Source: Aliarcobacter butzleri (GTDB lineage: Bacteria > Campylobacterota > Campylobacteria > Campylobacterales > Arcobacteraceae). From it: a stretch of 64,000 bases of DNA. A program made the translations under genes and the position numbers. The notes beneath the pieces are model-generated. The model was not told where the DNA came from. It made no database searches and was given only the letters and a program-made list of their open reading frames with translations. Positions 34,991 through 44,696 of the stretch are shown here, one piece after another. Within the stretch, counting starts at the first letter, position 1. Each line of letters opens with the position of its first letter. Location: contig NZ_LT906455.1 of assembly GCF_900187115.1 (NCBI RefSeq), positions 186,001 through 250,000 on the forward strand. The letters are read 5' to 3'.

Positions 34991-37030
34991 TTGACAATTA
35001 AAGAGATTTTAAAAGATTCAAATTACAGTTTAGATTTATTATCAAAATATGAAAATGATTTAGAAATTACAACAAAAGAACAAAAAAATGGATTAATTCC
35101 TTATATTATTTGTAAAGTGCGAAAAAAAGATATAAAATTAACTCCTGAAGAGATAGTAAGACAACTTTATCTTATAAAACTTCACAAAGAATATGGCTAT
35201 GCTTATGAGAGAATGCAACTTGAATTTGCTGTACATTTTGGAAAAGAAGTAAAAAGAGCAGATATTGTAATAATGGATAAAATCCAGCCAACAGTACCTT
35301 ATATAATCATCGAATTAAAAAAGCCAAAACTAAAAGATGGAAAAGACCAATTAAAAAGCTATTGTAATGGAACAGGTGCAACAATGGCAGTTTGGACAAA
35401 TGGTAAAGAGATAGTTTACTATCATAGAAAAGACCCAAACTACTTTGAACCAATTCCTGATATACCATCTAGTGATAAACAACTTAAAGATATTTTACGA
35501 GTTGATTTTAAAATTGCAGACTTAAATGCAAAAGATATTTTAAAAACACAAAGAAGAAGTTTAAAAAATATAGTTTTAGATATGGAAGATGAAGTTTTAG
35601 CAAATGCGGGAGTTGATGTATTTGAAGAGGTTTTCAAGCTCATTTTTATCAAACTATTTGATGAGTTAAAAAGCACAAGAACTCAAACAAGAAATTTAGA
35701 ATTTAGAAACTATGGAGAGAGTGATAGTCAGCTAAAACAAAAAATAGAAGCACTTTTTGATGATGCAAAAAATAAATGGACAGGTATATTTGAAGAGAGT
35801 GATAAAATCAAACTTTCTCCATCTCATTTAGCTGTTTGTATTGGTTCTTTACAAGATGTAAAACTATTTAATTCAAACCTTGATGTTATAGATGATGCAT
35901 TTGAGTATCTTGTAAACAAAACAAGCAAAGGTGAAAAAGGACAATATTTCACTCCAAGATATGTGATTGATATGTGTGTAAAAATGATGAATCCAACTGA
36001 AGCTGAAACTATGATAGATACAGCAAGCGGAAGTTGTGGTTTTCCTATACATACAGTTTTTGAAGTTTGGAAAAAAATTTATAAAAAACTAGAAGTTGAA
36101 CAATCTCATCTTTTCACAGCAGAAGAGAAACATCAAGAAGCACTTGATTATGTAAGAGAAAAAGTTTTTGGAATAGATTTTGATGAAAAAAGTGTGAGAG
36201 TAAGTAGAATGTTAAATATTATTGCTGGAGATGGACACACAAATGTATTAAATCTAAACTCTCTTGATTTTGATAGATGGGATGAAAATTATAACAATGG
36301 AGAGTGGCAATCTATTTATGCTACTGGTTGGAATAATCTTAAAAAAATTCTCAAAAACAAAAAAGCAAAAATTGTTGAGATAGAAGAAGAGAGAAATGGA
36401 AAAATATATATAAAAGAGAAACAAATCTATGATACAAAAGAATTTGAATTTGATATGGTTATGGCAAATCCACCATTTGCTGGAGATATAAAAGAGAGTA
36501 GAATTTTATATAAATATGAATTAGGTAAAAATGCAAGTGGAAAATTCCAATCAAAAGTTGGAAGAGATATATTATTTATAGAAAGAAACTTAGAGATGTT
36601 AAAGTCTGGTGGAAGAATGGCGGTAGTTCTTCCACAAGGAAGATTTAATAACTCAAGTGATAAATATATCAGAGACTATATTGCCCAAAAGTGCAGGATT
36701 TTAGCAGTTGTTGGACTTCATGGAAATGTATTTAAACCTCATACAGGTACAAAAACATCTGTTTTGATAGTTCAAAAATGGGATGATAAACTATGTCCTA
36801 AAAAAGAGGATTATCCAATATTTTTTGCAACAATGCAAAAACCAAGCAAAGATAATAGTGGAGAAAAAATATATGTTAAAAATGAAGATGGTACAAATAA
36901 GCTAGATAGTCACGACCACTTGATAGTTGACCACGACCTTTTTAATCACGATGGACTTACTCAAGATGGAATAGCAGAAGCATTTCTAGAATTTGCAAAA
37001 AAAGAGAATTTAAGTTTTTCGGGAAAGTAG
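34991..37030 (+). CDS. Fused nuclease and N6-adenine methyltransferase (BcgI-like / type I M-like)
   Basis: A 679-residue restriction-modification protein. Residues about 20-150 are a type I HsdR N-terminal-like nuclease domain with PD-(D/E)xK residues Asp91 (KRADIVIMD) and Glu108-x-Lys110 (IIIELKKPK), followed by a helix with KDQLKSY. Residues about 190-310 resemble the HsdM helical domain. Then comes the methyltransferase: GQYFTPRYVIDM (317-328), motif I DTASGSCGF (342-350), and motif IV NPPF (492-495). There is no helicase/translocase gene nearby, so cleavage would use this fused nuclease, as in type IIB enzymes such as BcgI. Start TTG after AAAAAAGG. The stop falls inside a frame that continues into the specificity subunit, one base out of register. 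Confidence 0.82.
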   Translation: MTIKEILKDSNYSLDLLSKYENDLEITTKEQKNGLIPYIICKVRKKDIKLTPEEIVRQLYLIKLHKEYGYAYERMQLEFAVHFGKEVKRADIVIMDKIQPTVPYIIIELKKPKLKDGKDQLKSYCNGTGATMAVWTNGKEIVYYHRKDPNYFEPIPDIPSSDKQLKDILRVDFKIADLNAKDILKTQRRSLKNIVLDMEDEVLANAGVDVFEEVFKLIFIKLFDELKSTRTQTRNLEFRNYGESDSQLKQKIEALFDDAKNKWTGIFEESDKIKLSPSHLAVCIGSLQDVKLFNSNLDVIDDAFEYLVNKTSKGEKGQYFTPRYVIDMCVKMMNPTEAETMIDTASGSCGFPIHTVFEVWKKIYKKLEVEQSHLFTAEEKHQEALDYVREKVFGIDFDEKSVRVSRMLNIIAGDGHTNVLNLNSLDFDRWDENYNNGEWQSIYATGWNNLKKILKNKKAKIVEIEEERNGKIYIKEKQIYDTKEFEFDMVMANPPFAGDIKESRILYKYELGKNASGKFQSKVGRDILFIERNLEMLKSGGRMAVVLPQGRFNNSSDKYIRDYIAQKCRILAVVGLHGNVFKPHTGTKTSVLIVQKWDDKLCPKKEDYPIFFATMQKPSKDNSGEKIYVKNEDGTNKLDSHDHLIVDHDLFNHDGLTQDGIAEAFLEFAKKENLSFSGK

Positions 37031-38496
37031 ATAGCCCATTTGATGAAGCTAAATATAATGCTTTATTAGATGGGCTTGAAGTTACTGTTTTTAATAGTCA
37101 AAATATTTTAAAAGATAATGAAGAATTTAGATTAGATTCTGAATATTATAAAAAAGAATATATTAGTTTATACAGTAAAATTATATATTCACCTAAATTA
37201 ATTGATTTTACAACAATGTCAGATTTATCAACAAATGGTTCATTTGCAATAGTAAAAAAGATAATGAGTAATGATGAACCTAAAATTGTTCCATTTATCA
37301 GGTCAGGAAATTGTGGAGAAACTTTCATTAATTTAAGTGATTTAGAATATATTTCTGAGTTATCACATAAACAGTTGCCTAAATCTACAACGAAATTACA
37401 TGATATTATGATGGCAAGAAAAGGTAAAATAGGTGGAGCTTCTATTATCACAGAAAATGAAGTAAATTATAATTGCAATGAAAATGTTATTAAATTAACT
37501 ATAATAGATAAAGCTCGATATAATCCATTTTATTTTACTGTTTACTTTAATAGCAAATTTGGATTAAAACAAATAGAAAGGCTATCAACAGGAAATGTTC
37601 AGCCATGGCTTAGTATTTTCCAAATTAGAAAACTTCTTATTCCAGAATTAAATAAACAATTTCAATTACAAATTGAAAATCTTGTTCAATCTTCATACAA
37701 AAAAGTAGAAGAAAGTAAAACACTTTACAAAGAAGCGGAAGAGTTACTTTTAAAAGAAATTGATTTACTAGATTTTAAACCTAGTGTTGAAAATATCTCT
37801 ATAAAATCTTTTAAAGATAGTTTTGGAACGAGTGGACGAATAGATAGTGAATATTATCAACCAAAATATGATGAATTAGTTGCACATATTGAAAAAACAA
37901 AATTTGATAAACTTAGTAATATTGTTAATATTAAAAAATCGATAGAACCTGGAAGTGAAGCATATCAAGAAGAAGGAATTCCATTTATTAGAGTTTCAAA
38001 TGTTACAAAATTTGGAATATCAGATACAGATATATATCTATCAAAAAATATATTAAAAGAAGAAGAGTTACAAAAACTGTATCCTACAAAAGATACTATT
38101 TTATTATCAAAAGATGGAACAGTTGGAATTGCTTATAAAATTAAAAATGAAAAAGAAATGATAACTTCGGGTGCATTATTGCATTTATCAATAAAAAAAG
38201 ATGATATATTACCTGAATATTTAACACTTGTTTTAAATAGTTTAATCGTACAGTTTCAGGCACAAAGAGATGCTGGTGGTTCAATTATTCAGCATTGGAA
38301 GCCATCAGAAATACAAGAAATTTTAATCCCAATTATCGATATTTCAATTCAAACTAAAATAGAAGAAAAAATTAAAAAATCATTTGAATTAAAAGAAGAA
38401 TCAAAACAACTTTTGGATTTGGCAAAAAAAGTTGTTGAAATTGCTATTGAAAAAGATGAAGAAGAAGCAATAAAATTTATTTCTAATAGGAATTAA
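37030..38496 (+). CDS. hsdS: Restriction specificity subunit (HsdS), N-terminus without a start codon in frame
   Basis: DNA-recognition subunit with two target-recognition domains separated by helices. The first ATG is at 37216, but the frame is coding before it: codons from 37030 give a conserved-looking S-subunit start including FRLDSEYYKKEY, which mirrors GRIDSEYYQPKY in the middle of the protein (37834 onwards). Such paired segments begin each half of HsdS. The second half ends IQHWKPSEIQEILIPI, and the first half has the matching VQPWLSIFQIRKLLIPE. No ATG, GTG or TTG opens the frame between 37030 and 37216, and the frame is open back into the methyltransferase gene. Either the two were one fused protein broken at the T-run 37015-37019, or the subunit is made by frameshifting or starts late at 37216. 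Confidence 0.75.
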   Translation, partial: DSPFDEAKYNALLDGLEVTVFNSQNILKDNEEFRLDSEYYKKEYISLYSKIIYSPKLIDFTTMSDLSTNGSFAIVKKIMSNDEPKIVPFIRSGNCGETFINLSDLEYISELSHKQLPKSTTKLHDIMMARKGKIGGASIITENEVNYNCNENVIKLTIIDKARYNPFYFTVYFNSKFGLKQIERLSTGNVQPWLSIFQIRKLLIPELNKQFQLQIENLVQSSYKKVEESKTLYKEAEELLLKEIDLLDFKPSVENISIKSFKDSFGTSGRIDSEYYQPKYDELVAHIEKTKFDKLSNIVNIKKSIEPGSEAYQEEGIPFIRVSNVTKFGISDTDIYLSKNILKEEELQKLYPTKDTILLSKDGTVGIAYKIKNEKEMITSGALLHLSIKKDDILPEYLTLVLNSLIVQFQAQRDAGGSIIQHWKPSEIQEILIPIIDISIQTKIEEKIKKSFELKEESKQLLDLAKKVVEIAIEKDEEEAIKFISNRN

Positions 38497-38497
38497 T

Positions 38498-39493
38498 ATG
38501 AAAGATATAATCATTTATAACACTCAAGATGGTAAAACTTCTGTTTCCCTTTTAGCAAAAGATGGTATGGTTTGGATGAGTCAAATGCAAATTGCAGAAC
38601 TTTTTAATACTTCAATCCCAAATATTAGTATGCATATTTCAAATATTTTTGAAGATGAGGAATTGGATAAAAATTCAGTTGTTAAGGATTACTTAACAAC
38701 TGCCAATGATGGTAAAAACTACTCAGTTACACATTATAGTTTAGAGATGATTTTAGCTATTGGTTTCCGTGTAAGAAGTAAAAGAGGAACGCAATTTCGT
38801 CAATGGGCAAATAAAAATCTAAAAGAGTATATGATAAAAGGTTTTATAATAGATGATGAAAGATTGAAAAATCTAGATGGAAAACCTGATTATTTCGATG
38901 AATTATTAGAACGAATCCGAGATATTAGAGCATCTGAAAAGAGATTTTATCAAAAAGTTAAAGAACTTTTTATGCTTAGCAGTGATTATGATTCAAGTGA
39001 TAAATCAACGCAACTTTTTTTTGCACAAACACAAAATAAATTATTATTTGCAATAACAGGGCAAACAGCTGCAGAAATTATTATAAATCGTGCAGATGAA
39101 ATGAAACCAAATATGGCACTGACAAGTTTTAAAGGTGCTAAAGTTAGAAAAGAAGATATTTATATAGCAAAAAATTATCTTAATTCTGATGAATTAGATA
39201 GTTTAAATAGGTTTGTTATTGTATTTTTAGAAACAGCAGAATTAAGAGCAAAAAATAAAGAAGATATTACAATGGATTTTTGGAGAGAAAATATAGACAG
39301 AATTATAGAGTTTAACGATAAAAAACTATTAAAAGATAATGGAAGTATTAGCAACGAACAAATGAAAAAGATGGTTGAAAAAGTTTACGAAACTTTTGAT
39401 AGTAAAAGAAAAAAACAAGAAGCTATAGAAGCAGATTACGAAGATTTAAAAGAGTTAAAGCAAATTGAAGAGAGAGCTAAGAAGAAATTATAA
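38498..39493 (+). CDS. RhuM family protein
   Basis: A 331-residue protein of the RhuM family, first named from a Salmonella pathogenicity island and often found beside type I restriction genes. The N-terminal half has the family pattern: TSVSLLAKDGMVWMSQMQIA, ELFNTSIPNISMHISNIF (a helix-turn-helix-like segment), and MILAIGFRVRSKRGTQFRQW. The rest is helical and ends in a Lys/Glu-rich tail. It starts 1 nt after the specificity subunit, so it is part of the same operon. Its biochemical role is unknown; a regulator or accessory factor of the module is inferred. It overlaps the convergent Spx-like gene by 6 nt. Confidence 0.8.
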   Translation: MKDIIIYNTQDGKTSVSLLAKDGMVWMSQMQIAELFNTSIPNISMHISNIFEDEELDKNSVVKDYLTTANDGKNYSVTHYSLEMILAIGFRVRSKRGTQFRQWANKNLKEYMIKGFIIDDERLKNLDGKPDYFDELLERIRDIRASEKRFYQKVKELFMLSSDYDSSDKSTQLFFAQTQNKLLFAITGQTAAEIIINRADEMKPNMALTSFKGAKVRKEDIYIAKNYLNSDELDSLNRFVIVFLETAELRAKNKEDITMDFWRENIDRIIEFNDKKLLKDNGSISNEQMKKMVEKVYETFDSKRKKQEAIEADYEDLKELKQIEERAKKKL

Positions 39494-39829
39494 AAAAGTC
39501 TTTTTATACTCTTCTTCATCCCAAGCTACAACTAATTTATCACCATATTCAATAACCGGTCTTTTAAAAAGCATTGGTTCTTTACAAAGCCACTCATATT
39601 TTCCATTATCATCAAGATTTAATTCTTTTAGATTTAAAGTTTTATATTTTGTACCTTTGCTATTAAAAAGGATATTTATATCTACTTTTTTTGTCCAATC
39701 TTTTATTTGAGAAGCTGTTGGAGATTTCTGTTTAAAATCAAAAAAATCAACTTCAATATTATGGTCTTTAAAAAATTTTAGAGCATTTCTTACACTTCCA
39801 CAAGTTTTTATTCCATAAACTGTAATCAT
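39488..39829 (-). CDS. ArsC/Spx/MgsR (YffB-like) thioredoxin-fold protein
   Basis: A 113-residue thioredoxin-fold protein of the arsenate reductase/Spx family. It starts ITVYGIKTCGSVRNALKFF with a single Cys where ArsC and YffB have their active-site Cys, and has the family's FFDFKQKSPT and the C-terminal MLFKRPVIEYGDKLVV. This is closest in pattern to YffB, whose function is unsettled. Real arsenate reduction is not supported, as no ars genes are nearby. It follows gatC on the minus strand across a hairpin-rich gap. Confidence 0.8.
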   Translation of the reverse strand: MITVYGIKTCGSVRNALKFFKDHNIEVDFFDFKQKSPTASQIKDWTKKVDINILFNSKGTKYKTLNLKELNLDDNGKYEWLCKEPMLFKRPVIEYGDKLVVAWDEEEYKKTFL

Positions 39830-39843
39830 ATACTATTCCTTTA

Positions 39844-39868
39844 AAAAAGTTCCCTTTTTAAAGGGAAA
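39844..39868 (-). terminator. Terminator for the tgt-gatC operon (minus strand)
   Basis: TTCCCTTT (39850-39857) pairs with AAAGGGAA (39860-39867), loop TT. On the minus strand the stem is followed by ACTTTTTT. It is the last of four hairpins after gatC. Confidence 0.7.
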
Positions 39869-39884
39869 CCAAAATATTTTATGA

Positions 39885-39979
39885 CTACTTTTTAGCAGGA
39901 TTTATAAAAAATCCTTAAAAGTAGCTTGTTCTTTAGAACTCTCTTTGAGAAAATTCTAAAGAGCTTTATGAATAAAGCT
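39885..39979. repeat. Three stacked inverted repeats after gatC
   Basis: Three hairpins sit side by side. CTACTTTT...AAAAGTAG (39885-39924) has an inner AGGATTT/AAATCCT-like stem. CTTTAGAA (39931-39938) pairs with TTCTAAAG (39954-39961) around a smaller CTC/GAG stem. AGCTTTAT (39962-39969) pairs with ATAAAGCT (39972-39979) directly beside the gatC stop. With the terminator at 39844-39868 this makes four hairpins in about 135 bases. Confidence 0.6.
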
Positions 39980-40270
39980 TTACTCAATGATTTTTGGAAC
40001 TATAAAGTATCCATCTTCACTTTTGGGAGCATGATTTAAAATATGATTTGATAGTTCTAAATCTTGTTTTGAAGTATCTTCTCTTAGTGGAGTTCCACCT
40101 TCAATAGTGCTAAAAGTAGCTTCGATATTTGATACATCAATATCATTTAAGTTTTCAACAAAGTTTATAATATCAGCTAATTCTGATTTTAGTTTCTCTT
40201 TTCTTTCATCATCAACTTGTAAACTTGATAATTTTTCTAATTTTGCAATTAATTTATCATCGACTGTCAT
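39980..40270 (-). CDS. gatC: Asp-tRNA(Asn)/Glu-tRNA(Gln) amidotransferase subunit C
   Basis: Small subunit that holds GatA and GatB together in the enzyme that makes Gln-tRNA and Asn-tRNA by amidation. The 96 residues match GatC: VDDKLIAKLEKLSSLQVDDE, then LADIINFVENLNDIDVSNIE and TPLREDTSKQDL. gatA and gatB are not adjacent, which is normal in this phylum. It lies 43 nt downstream of tgt on the same strand. Confidence 0.9.
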   Translation of the reverse strand: MTVDDKLIAKLEKLSSLQVDDERKEKLKSELADIINFVENLNDIDVSNIEATFSTIEGGTPLREDTSKQDLELSNHILNHAPKSEDGYFIVPKIIE

Positions 40271-40313
40271 AAGTATCCTTATTTTAATATATTTTATTTT
40301 ATCAAAAAAGTGT

Positions 40314-41438
<1,125 letters not shown>

Positions 41439-41469
41439 TTATAAAAACCTTTTTTTTAGATAAGTTATT

Positions 41470-41475
41470 ATTATA
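41470..41475 (-). promoter_or_regulatory. -10 box for tgt
   Basis: Perfect TATAAT on the minus strand, 34 nt before the tgt ATG, in the divergent region with the COG3400 gene. Confidence 0.5.
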
Positions 41476-41529
41476 TCCAAAGTAAGATTTATCTATCGTA
41501 ACTCAAATATAGAATTAATTTTTTTAAGA

Positions 41530-41535
41530 TATAAT
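41530..41535 (+). promoter_or_regulatory. -10 box 7 nt before the COG3400 ATG (leaderless candidate)
   Basis: TATAAT, then 7 nt, then ATG at 41543. No ribosome site fits, so the mRNA would begin at or beside the ATG. Confidence 0.5.
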
Positions 41536-41542
41536 TTTGCCT

Positions 41543-42979
41543 ATGAAAAAAATATTAGTTATATTAGATGGAATAGTTGCAAAAAAACTATTACAAAGAA
41601 TTGTAGAAGCAAATACAAGTGACAATAGTTATGATGTTATTTACATAAATGATGTTATTTTACCTGTTCAAAAACCTTCAAATTTTACATTTTATAAGTT
41701 TGACCCAACATCAAAATCAAAACTTTCTATGGTTTTAGATAAAAACATTCACACTGAAGTTTTGATGGCACTTAACTCAAAAGATGAAATATTAAATGTT
41801 ATTAAAAATATTAGAGAGTATAAGAAAAACCTTCAAATTACAATTTTAGATTATTGGGGTATGAAAGTTAGTAATGACCCAATGCTAAACATATATAGAG
41901 GAATAGATGTATTAGCAAATGGAATGGTTGAACGTCTTCCAAATATTCCTGTTTTAGCTCAAAATATTGGGCTTAAACAAGGTGAAATTATGGAAATTAG
42001 AGTTCCATTTGGAAGTTCTTATGCTTATCGTTCTATTGGTTCAATTGAACAAAAACAGTGGAGAATTTTTGGACTTTATAGAAATCAAAAAATGATAGAT
42101 ATAAATCCAACTTTAGTTTTAAAACCAAATGATTTGATTTTGGTTATTGGAAAACCAAGTATTTTAATGAATATTTATAATGCAATAGGAAAAACACAAG
42201 GACAATTTCCTATGCCATTTGGAAGTAAGATATATTTGTATTTAGATCTATATTTAGAAAACGAAAATAGTGTAAGAAAAGCTATTGATGAAGCAAAATA
42301 TATGAATGAAAAACTAAAAAATTCTTTGTTGATAGTAAAAGTTACTCGACCAACAACAGTTGCTATTATGGATTTAATAAAAAATGAATTAAAACATTTT
42401 CCAACTATTATTTTGCAAATTGATTATGCAAATAAAGGTTTTGTAAAAATTTTAAAAGAAGATAGTAGAAAATATAATATTGGTATGTTGATGCTAACAT
42501 CTGAGATGTTTAAATATAAAGAGTTTATAAAAGATACTTTATTTGATTTGAAAATACCAATATTCAAATTTGGAAAAGAGAGTTTAAAAGCAGTAAAAAG
42601 AACAGGTGTTGTTTTAAATGATATAAAATCTTATGAACAAATTTCTCCAATAGTATTTGATGTTTCGAGTCAATTGAAAATAAAAACTAAACTTTTTGAT
42701 TTAGACCCAATTGGTGAAAAAGATGGAAAAATTACTTTAGTTGACCATTTTGAAAATCTAGCAAAATTGTATAATGAAAAAATAGAAATTGTTTCAAGTA
42801 GTGAAAACCCAATACGAGAATTGAAAAAACAAAAAGATATGCTTCAAATTTTGCCTTTGAAAAGAAAGATGTTCAAAAAAAGATTTTTATTTAAAATTTT
42901 CAATACCAATAGTGATGTAATAGCATTTGATATGAATAAATTTAACCAACTTCTAATACCAGTTTCAGAAGATAATTAA
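41543..42979 (+). CDS. COG3400 family protein with TrkA C-terminal (RCK_C) domain
   Basis: A 478-residue cytoplasmic protein of a family seen mostly in Campylobacterota. Residues about 1-120 look like a Rossmann-type domain (KKILVILDGIVAKKLLQRIV) without a clear GxGxxG. Residues about 130-205 are an RCK_C/TrkA_C domain: IMEIRVPFGSSYAYRSIGSI and LVLKPNDLILVIGKPSILM. The C-terminal half is a further alpha/beta region (RPTTVAIMDLIKNELKHFP). RCK_C domains bind ligands that gate potassium channels or transporters, but no channel gene is next to it. I start at the ATG 41543 rather than the TTG at 41537. dapC follows after 9 nt. Confidence 0.7.
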   Translation: MKKILVILDGIVAKKLLQRIVEANTSDNSYDVIYINDVILPVQKPSNFTFYKFDPTSKSKLSMVLDKNIHTEVLMALNSKDEILNVIKNIREYKKNLQITILDYWGMKVSNDPMLNIYRGIDVLANGMVERLPNIPVLAQNIGLKQGEIMEIRVPFGSSYAYRSIGSIEQKQWRIFGLYRNQKMIDINPTLVLKPNDLILVIGKPSILMNIYNAIGKTQGQFPMPFGSKIYLYLDLYLENENSVRKAIDEAKYMNEKLKNSLLIVKVTRPTTVAIMDLIKNELKHFPTIILQIDYANKGFVKILKEDSRKYNIGMLMLTSEMFKYKEFIKDTLFDLKIPIFKFGKESLKAVKRTGVVLNDIKSYEQISPIVFDVSSQLKIKTKLFDLDPIGEKDGKITLVDHFENLAKLYNEKIEIVSSSENPIRELKKQKDMLQILPLKRKMFKKRFLFKIFNTNSDVIAFDMNKFNQLLIPVSEDN

Positions 42980-42988
42980 GGAAAATAT

Positions 42989-44119
42989 GTGAATTTCGAA
43001 AAATACCCATTTGAAAAATTAAATGAACTATTAAAAGATATAGTTCCTAATGAAAAATATGAATTATCAGTTTTAACTATTGGTGAACCAAAGTTTGAAA
43101 CACCACAATTTATACAAGATAAATTAAAAGAGACAAGCTCTTTTTTACGAAAATATCCCTCAACTATTGGTGAACCTTTTTTGAGAGAATCTATGATAAA
43201 TTTTGTGAAAAATAGATTTAATGTATCTTTAAAAATGAGCCAAATAATTCCAACATTTGGAACAAGAGAGGTTTTATTTAACTTCCCTCAGTTTGCTTTA
43301 TTTGATAAAAAAAATCCAGTTATTGCATTTACTAATCCTTTTTATCAAATTTATGAAGGTGCAGCAATCGCTAGTCGTGCAGAGGTTATTTATATAAATT
43401 TGACAAAAGAGAATAATTTTAAAGCAAATTTGAGTGATGAAGAACTAAAAAGATGTGATTTAGTTATTTTAAATTTCCCAAATAATCCAACATCAGCTTC
43501 AATGGATATTGATGAATTAGGAATTTGGGTTAAAAAAGCTTTAGAATTTGATTTTATACTTGTAAATGATGAGTGTTATAGTGAAATCTATTTTGATGAA
43601 AATACAAAACCAGCTTCACTTTTAGAAGCATCTATAAAAGTAGGTAATAGTGAATTTAAAAATGTTTTAGTTATGAACTCTATTTCAAAAAGAAGTTCTG
43701 CTCCAGGTTTACGAAGTGGATTTATAGCTGGTGATGAAACTATTTTGAAAGACTATTTACAATATAGAACTTATATTGGTTGTGCAAGTCCTGTTCCTTT
43801 ACAAGAAGCAGCGGCAGTTGCTTGGAATGACCAAAATCATGTAGCAGAGTTTAGAAAAATATATAAAAGAAATTTCGAGATTGCACAAGAAATTTTAGGA
43901 ATACCAACTCCTGAAGCAACATTTTATATTTGGCTTGAAGTAGAAAATGATTTAGAATTTACAAAAAATTTATATAAAGAAAAAAATATCAAAGTTCTAC
44001 CTGGAAGTTTTTTAGGAAGAGGTGGACTTGGAAAAGAGTATGTAAGAATTGCTCTAGTTGAAAATGAAGAGAAAACTAAAGAGAGTTTAAAAAGATTAAA
44101 GGATTTTATAGATGGATAA
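42989..44119 (+). CDS. dapC: Succinyldiaminopimelate transaminase
   Basis: PLP-dependent class I/II aminotransferase of lysine/diaminopimelate synthesis. The 376 residues contain VLTIGEPKFETPQFIQ, LVILNFPNNPTSASMDI (PLP-binding Asn), ECYSEIYFDENTKP, and the Schiff-base lysine in MNSISKRSSAPGLRSGFIAG. The overall pattern (early IGEPxFxTP, FPNNPT, SKRS) is that of the DapC annotation used for Campylobacter relatives. Start GTG after AAGGAAA. It overlaps the next gene by 8 nt and is two genes before murC, fitting a cell-wall precursor operon. Confidence 0.8.
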   Translation: MNFEKYPFEKLNELLKDIVPNEKYELSVLTIGEPKFETPQFIQDKLKETSSFLRKYPSTIGEPFLRESMINFVKNRFNVSLKMSQIIPTFGTREVLFNFPQFALFDKKNPVIAFTNPFYQIYEGAAIASRAEVIYINLTKENNFKANLSDEELKRCDLVILNFPNNPTSASMDIDELGIWVKKALEFDFILVNDECYSEIYFDENTKPASLLEASIKVGNSEFKNVLVMNSISKRSSAPGLRSGFIAGDETILKDYLQYRTYIGCASPVPLQEAAAVAWNDQNHVAEFRKIYKRNFEIAQEILGIPTPEATFYIWLEVENDLEFTKNLYKEKNIKVLPGSFLGRGGLGKEYVRIALVENEEKTKESLKRLKDFIDG

Positions 44120-44696
44120 AGAAGAACTTTTTCAAGCAAGAACAAATCCTGATTTTTTAAAGTATTTAAATGAAACAAGAGTTAATTCTATAAAAGCAAA
44201 AGATATAGCTTTAATGTATGAAACTCTTGATTCAATGTTAGTTTTAGATTTAGATGAAGAACAAATAAATGAACTTTATCAAGAAATCTTAAAATTAGCA
44301 TTTGAAAATGTAGAAAAAATCATAAATAAAAATAAAAAATTAAAGCTTGAAGATGAACATCTTTTTTATGCTAGAGCTTTATATGAACATGCGATTGAAA
44401 AGTGGTCAAATGAAAATTTTGATGGAGCAAAAGAACTACTTTTTGTAATGGTAAATTTAATTGAAGATGAGCTTTTACAAAAAGCTCTAAATGTATTAAT
44501 CATCTTTTTATCTTCAAAAATGGAACTTGATGAGTTTTATGATTCAAAAGTTGATTTAGAAAAAGCTAGTGATGAAAAGTATGGATATTTTATAGTGAAT
44601 TTTAATTTTGATAGCCAAAAGTATTTAAAAGAAAATAAAAAAGTTTTAGAACAAGAGTATGAAAATCTAAAACATTTGATAGTGGAGCATAAATAA
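44112..44696 (+). CDS. Conserved hypothetical helical protein between dapC and murC
   Basis: A 194-residue, acidic, mostly helical cytoplasmic protein not recognised. No signal peptide, membrane segment or catalytic motif is seen. Segments such as HLFYARALYEHAIEKWSNEN and FDGAKELLFVMVNLIEDELL look like tetratricopeptide-style helix pairs. It overlaps dapC by 8 nt and murC by 1 nt, so all three are made together, which suggests a link with peptidoglycan precursor supply or simply a lodged passenger gene. Confidence 0.6.
   Translation: MDKEELFQARTNPDFLKYLNETRVNSIKAKDIALMYETLDSMLVLDLDEEQINELYQEILKLAFENVEKIINKNKKLKLEDEHLFYARALYEHAIEKWSNENFDGAKELLFVMVNLIEDELLQKALNVLIIFLSSKMELDEFYDSKVDLEKASDEKYGYFIVNFNFDSQKYLKENKKVLEQEYENLKHLIVEHK

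Noticed and set aside
34991-39493. Prophage or genomic island boundaries around the restriction genes
   Set aside because: No integrase, tRNA, direct repeats or clear base-composition change could be seen at either end.
39488-39829. Arsenate reductase
   Set aside because: The fold is ArsC-like but the pattern fits YffB/Spx relatives better and there are no ars genes beside it.
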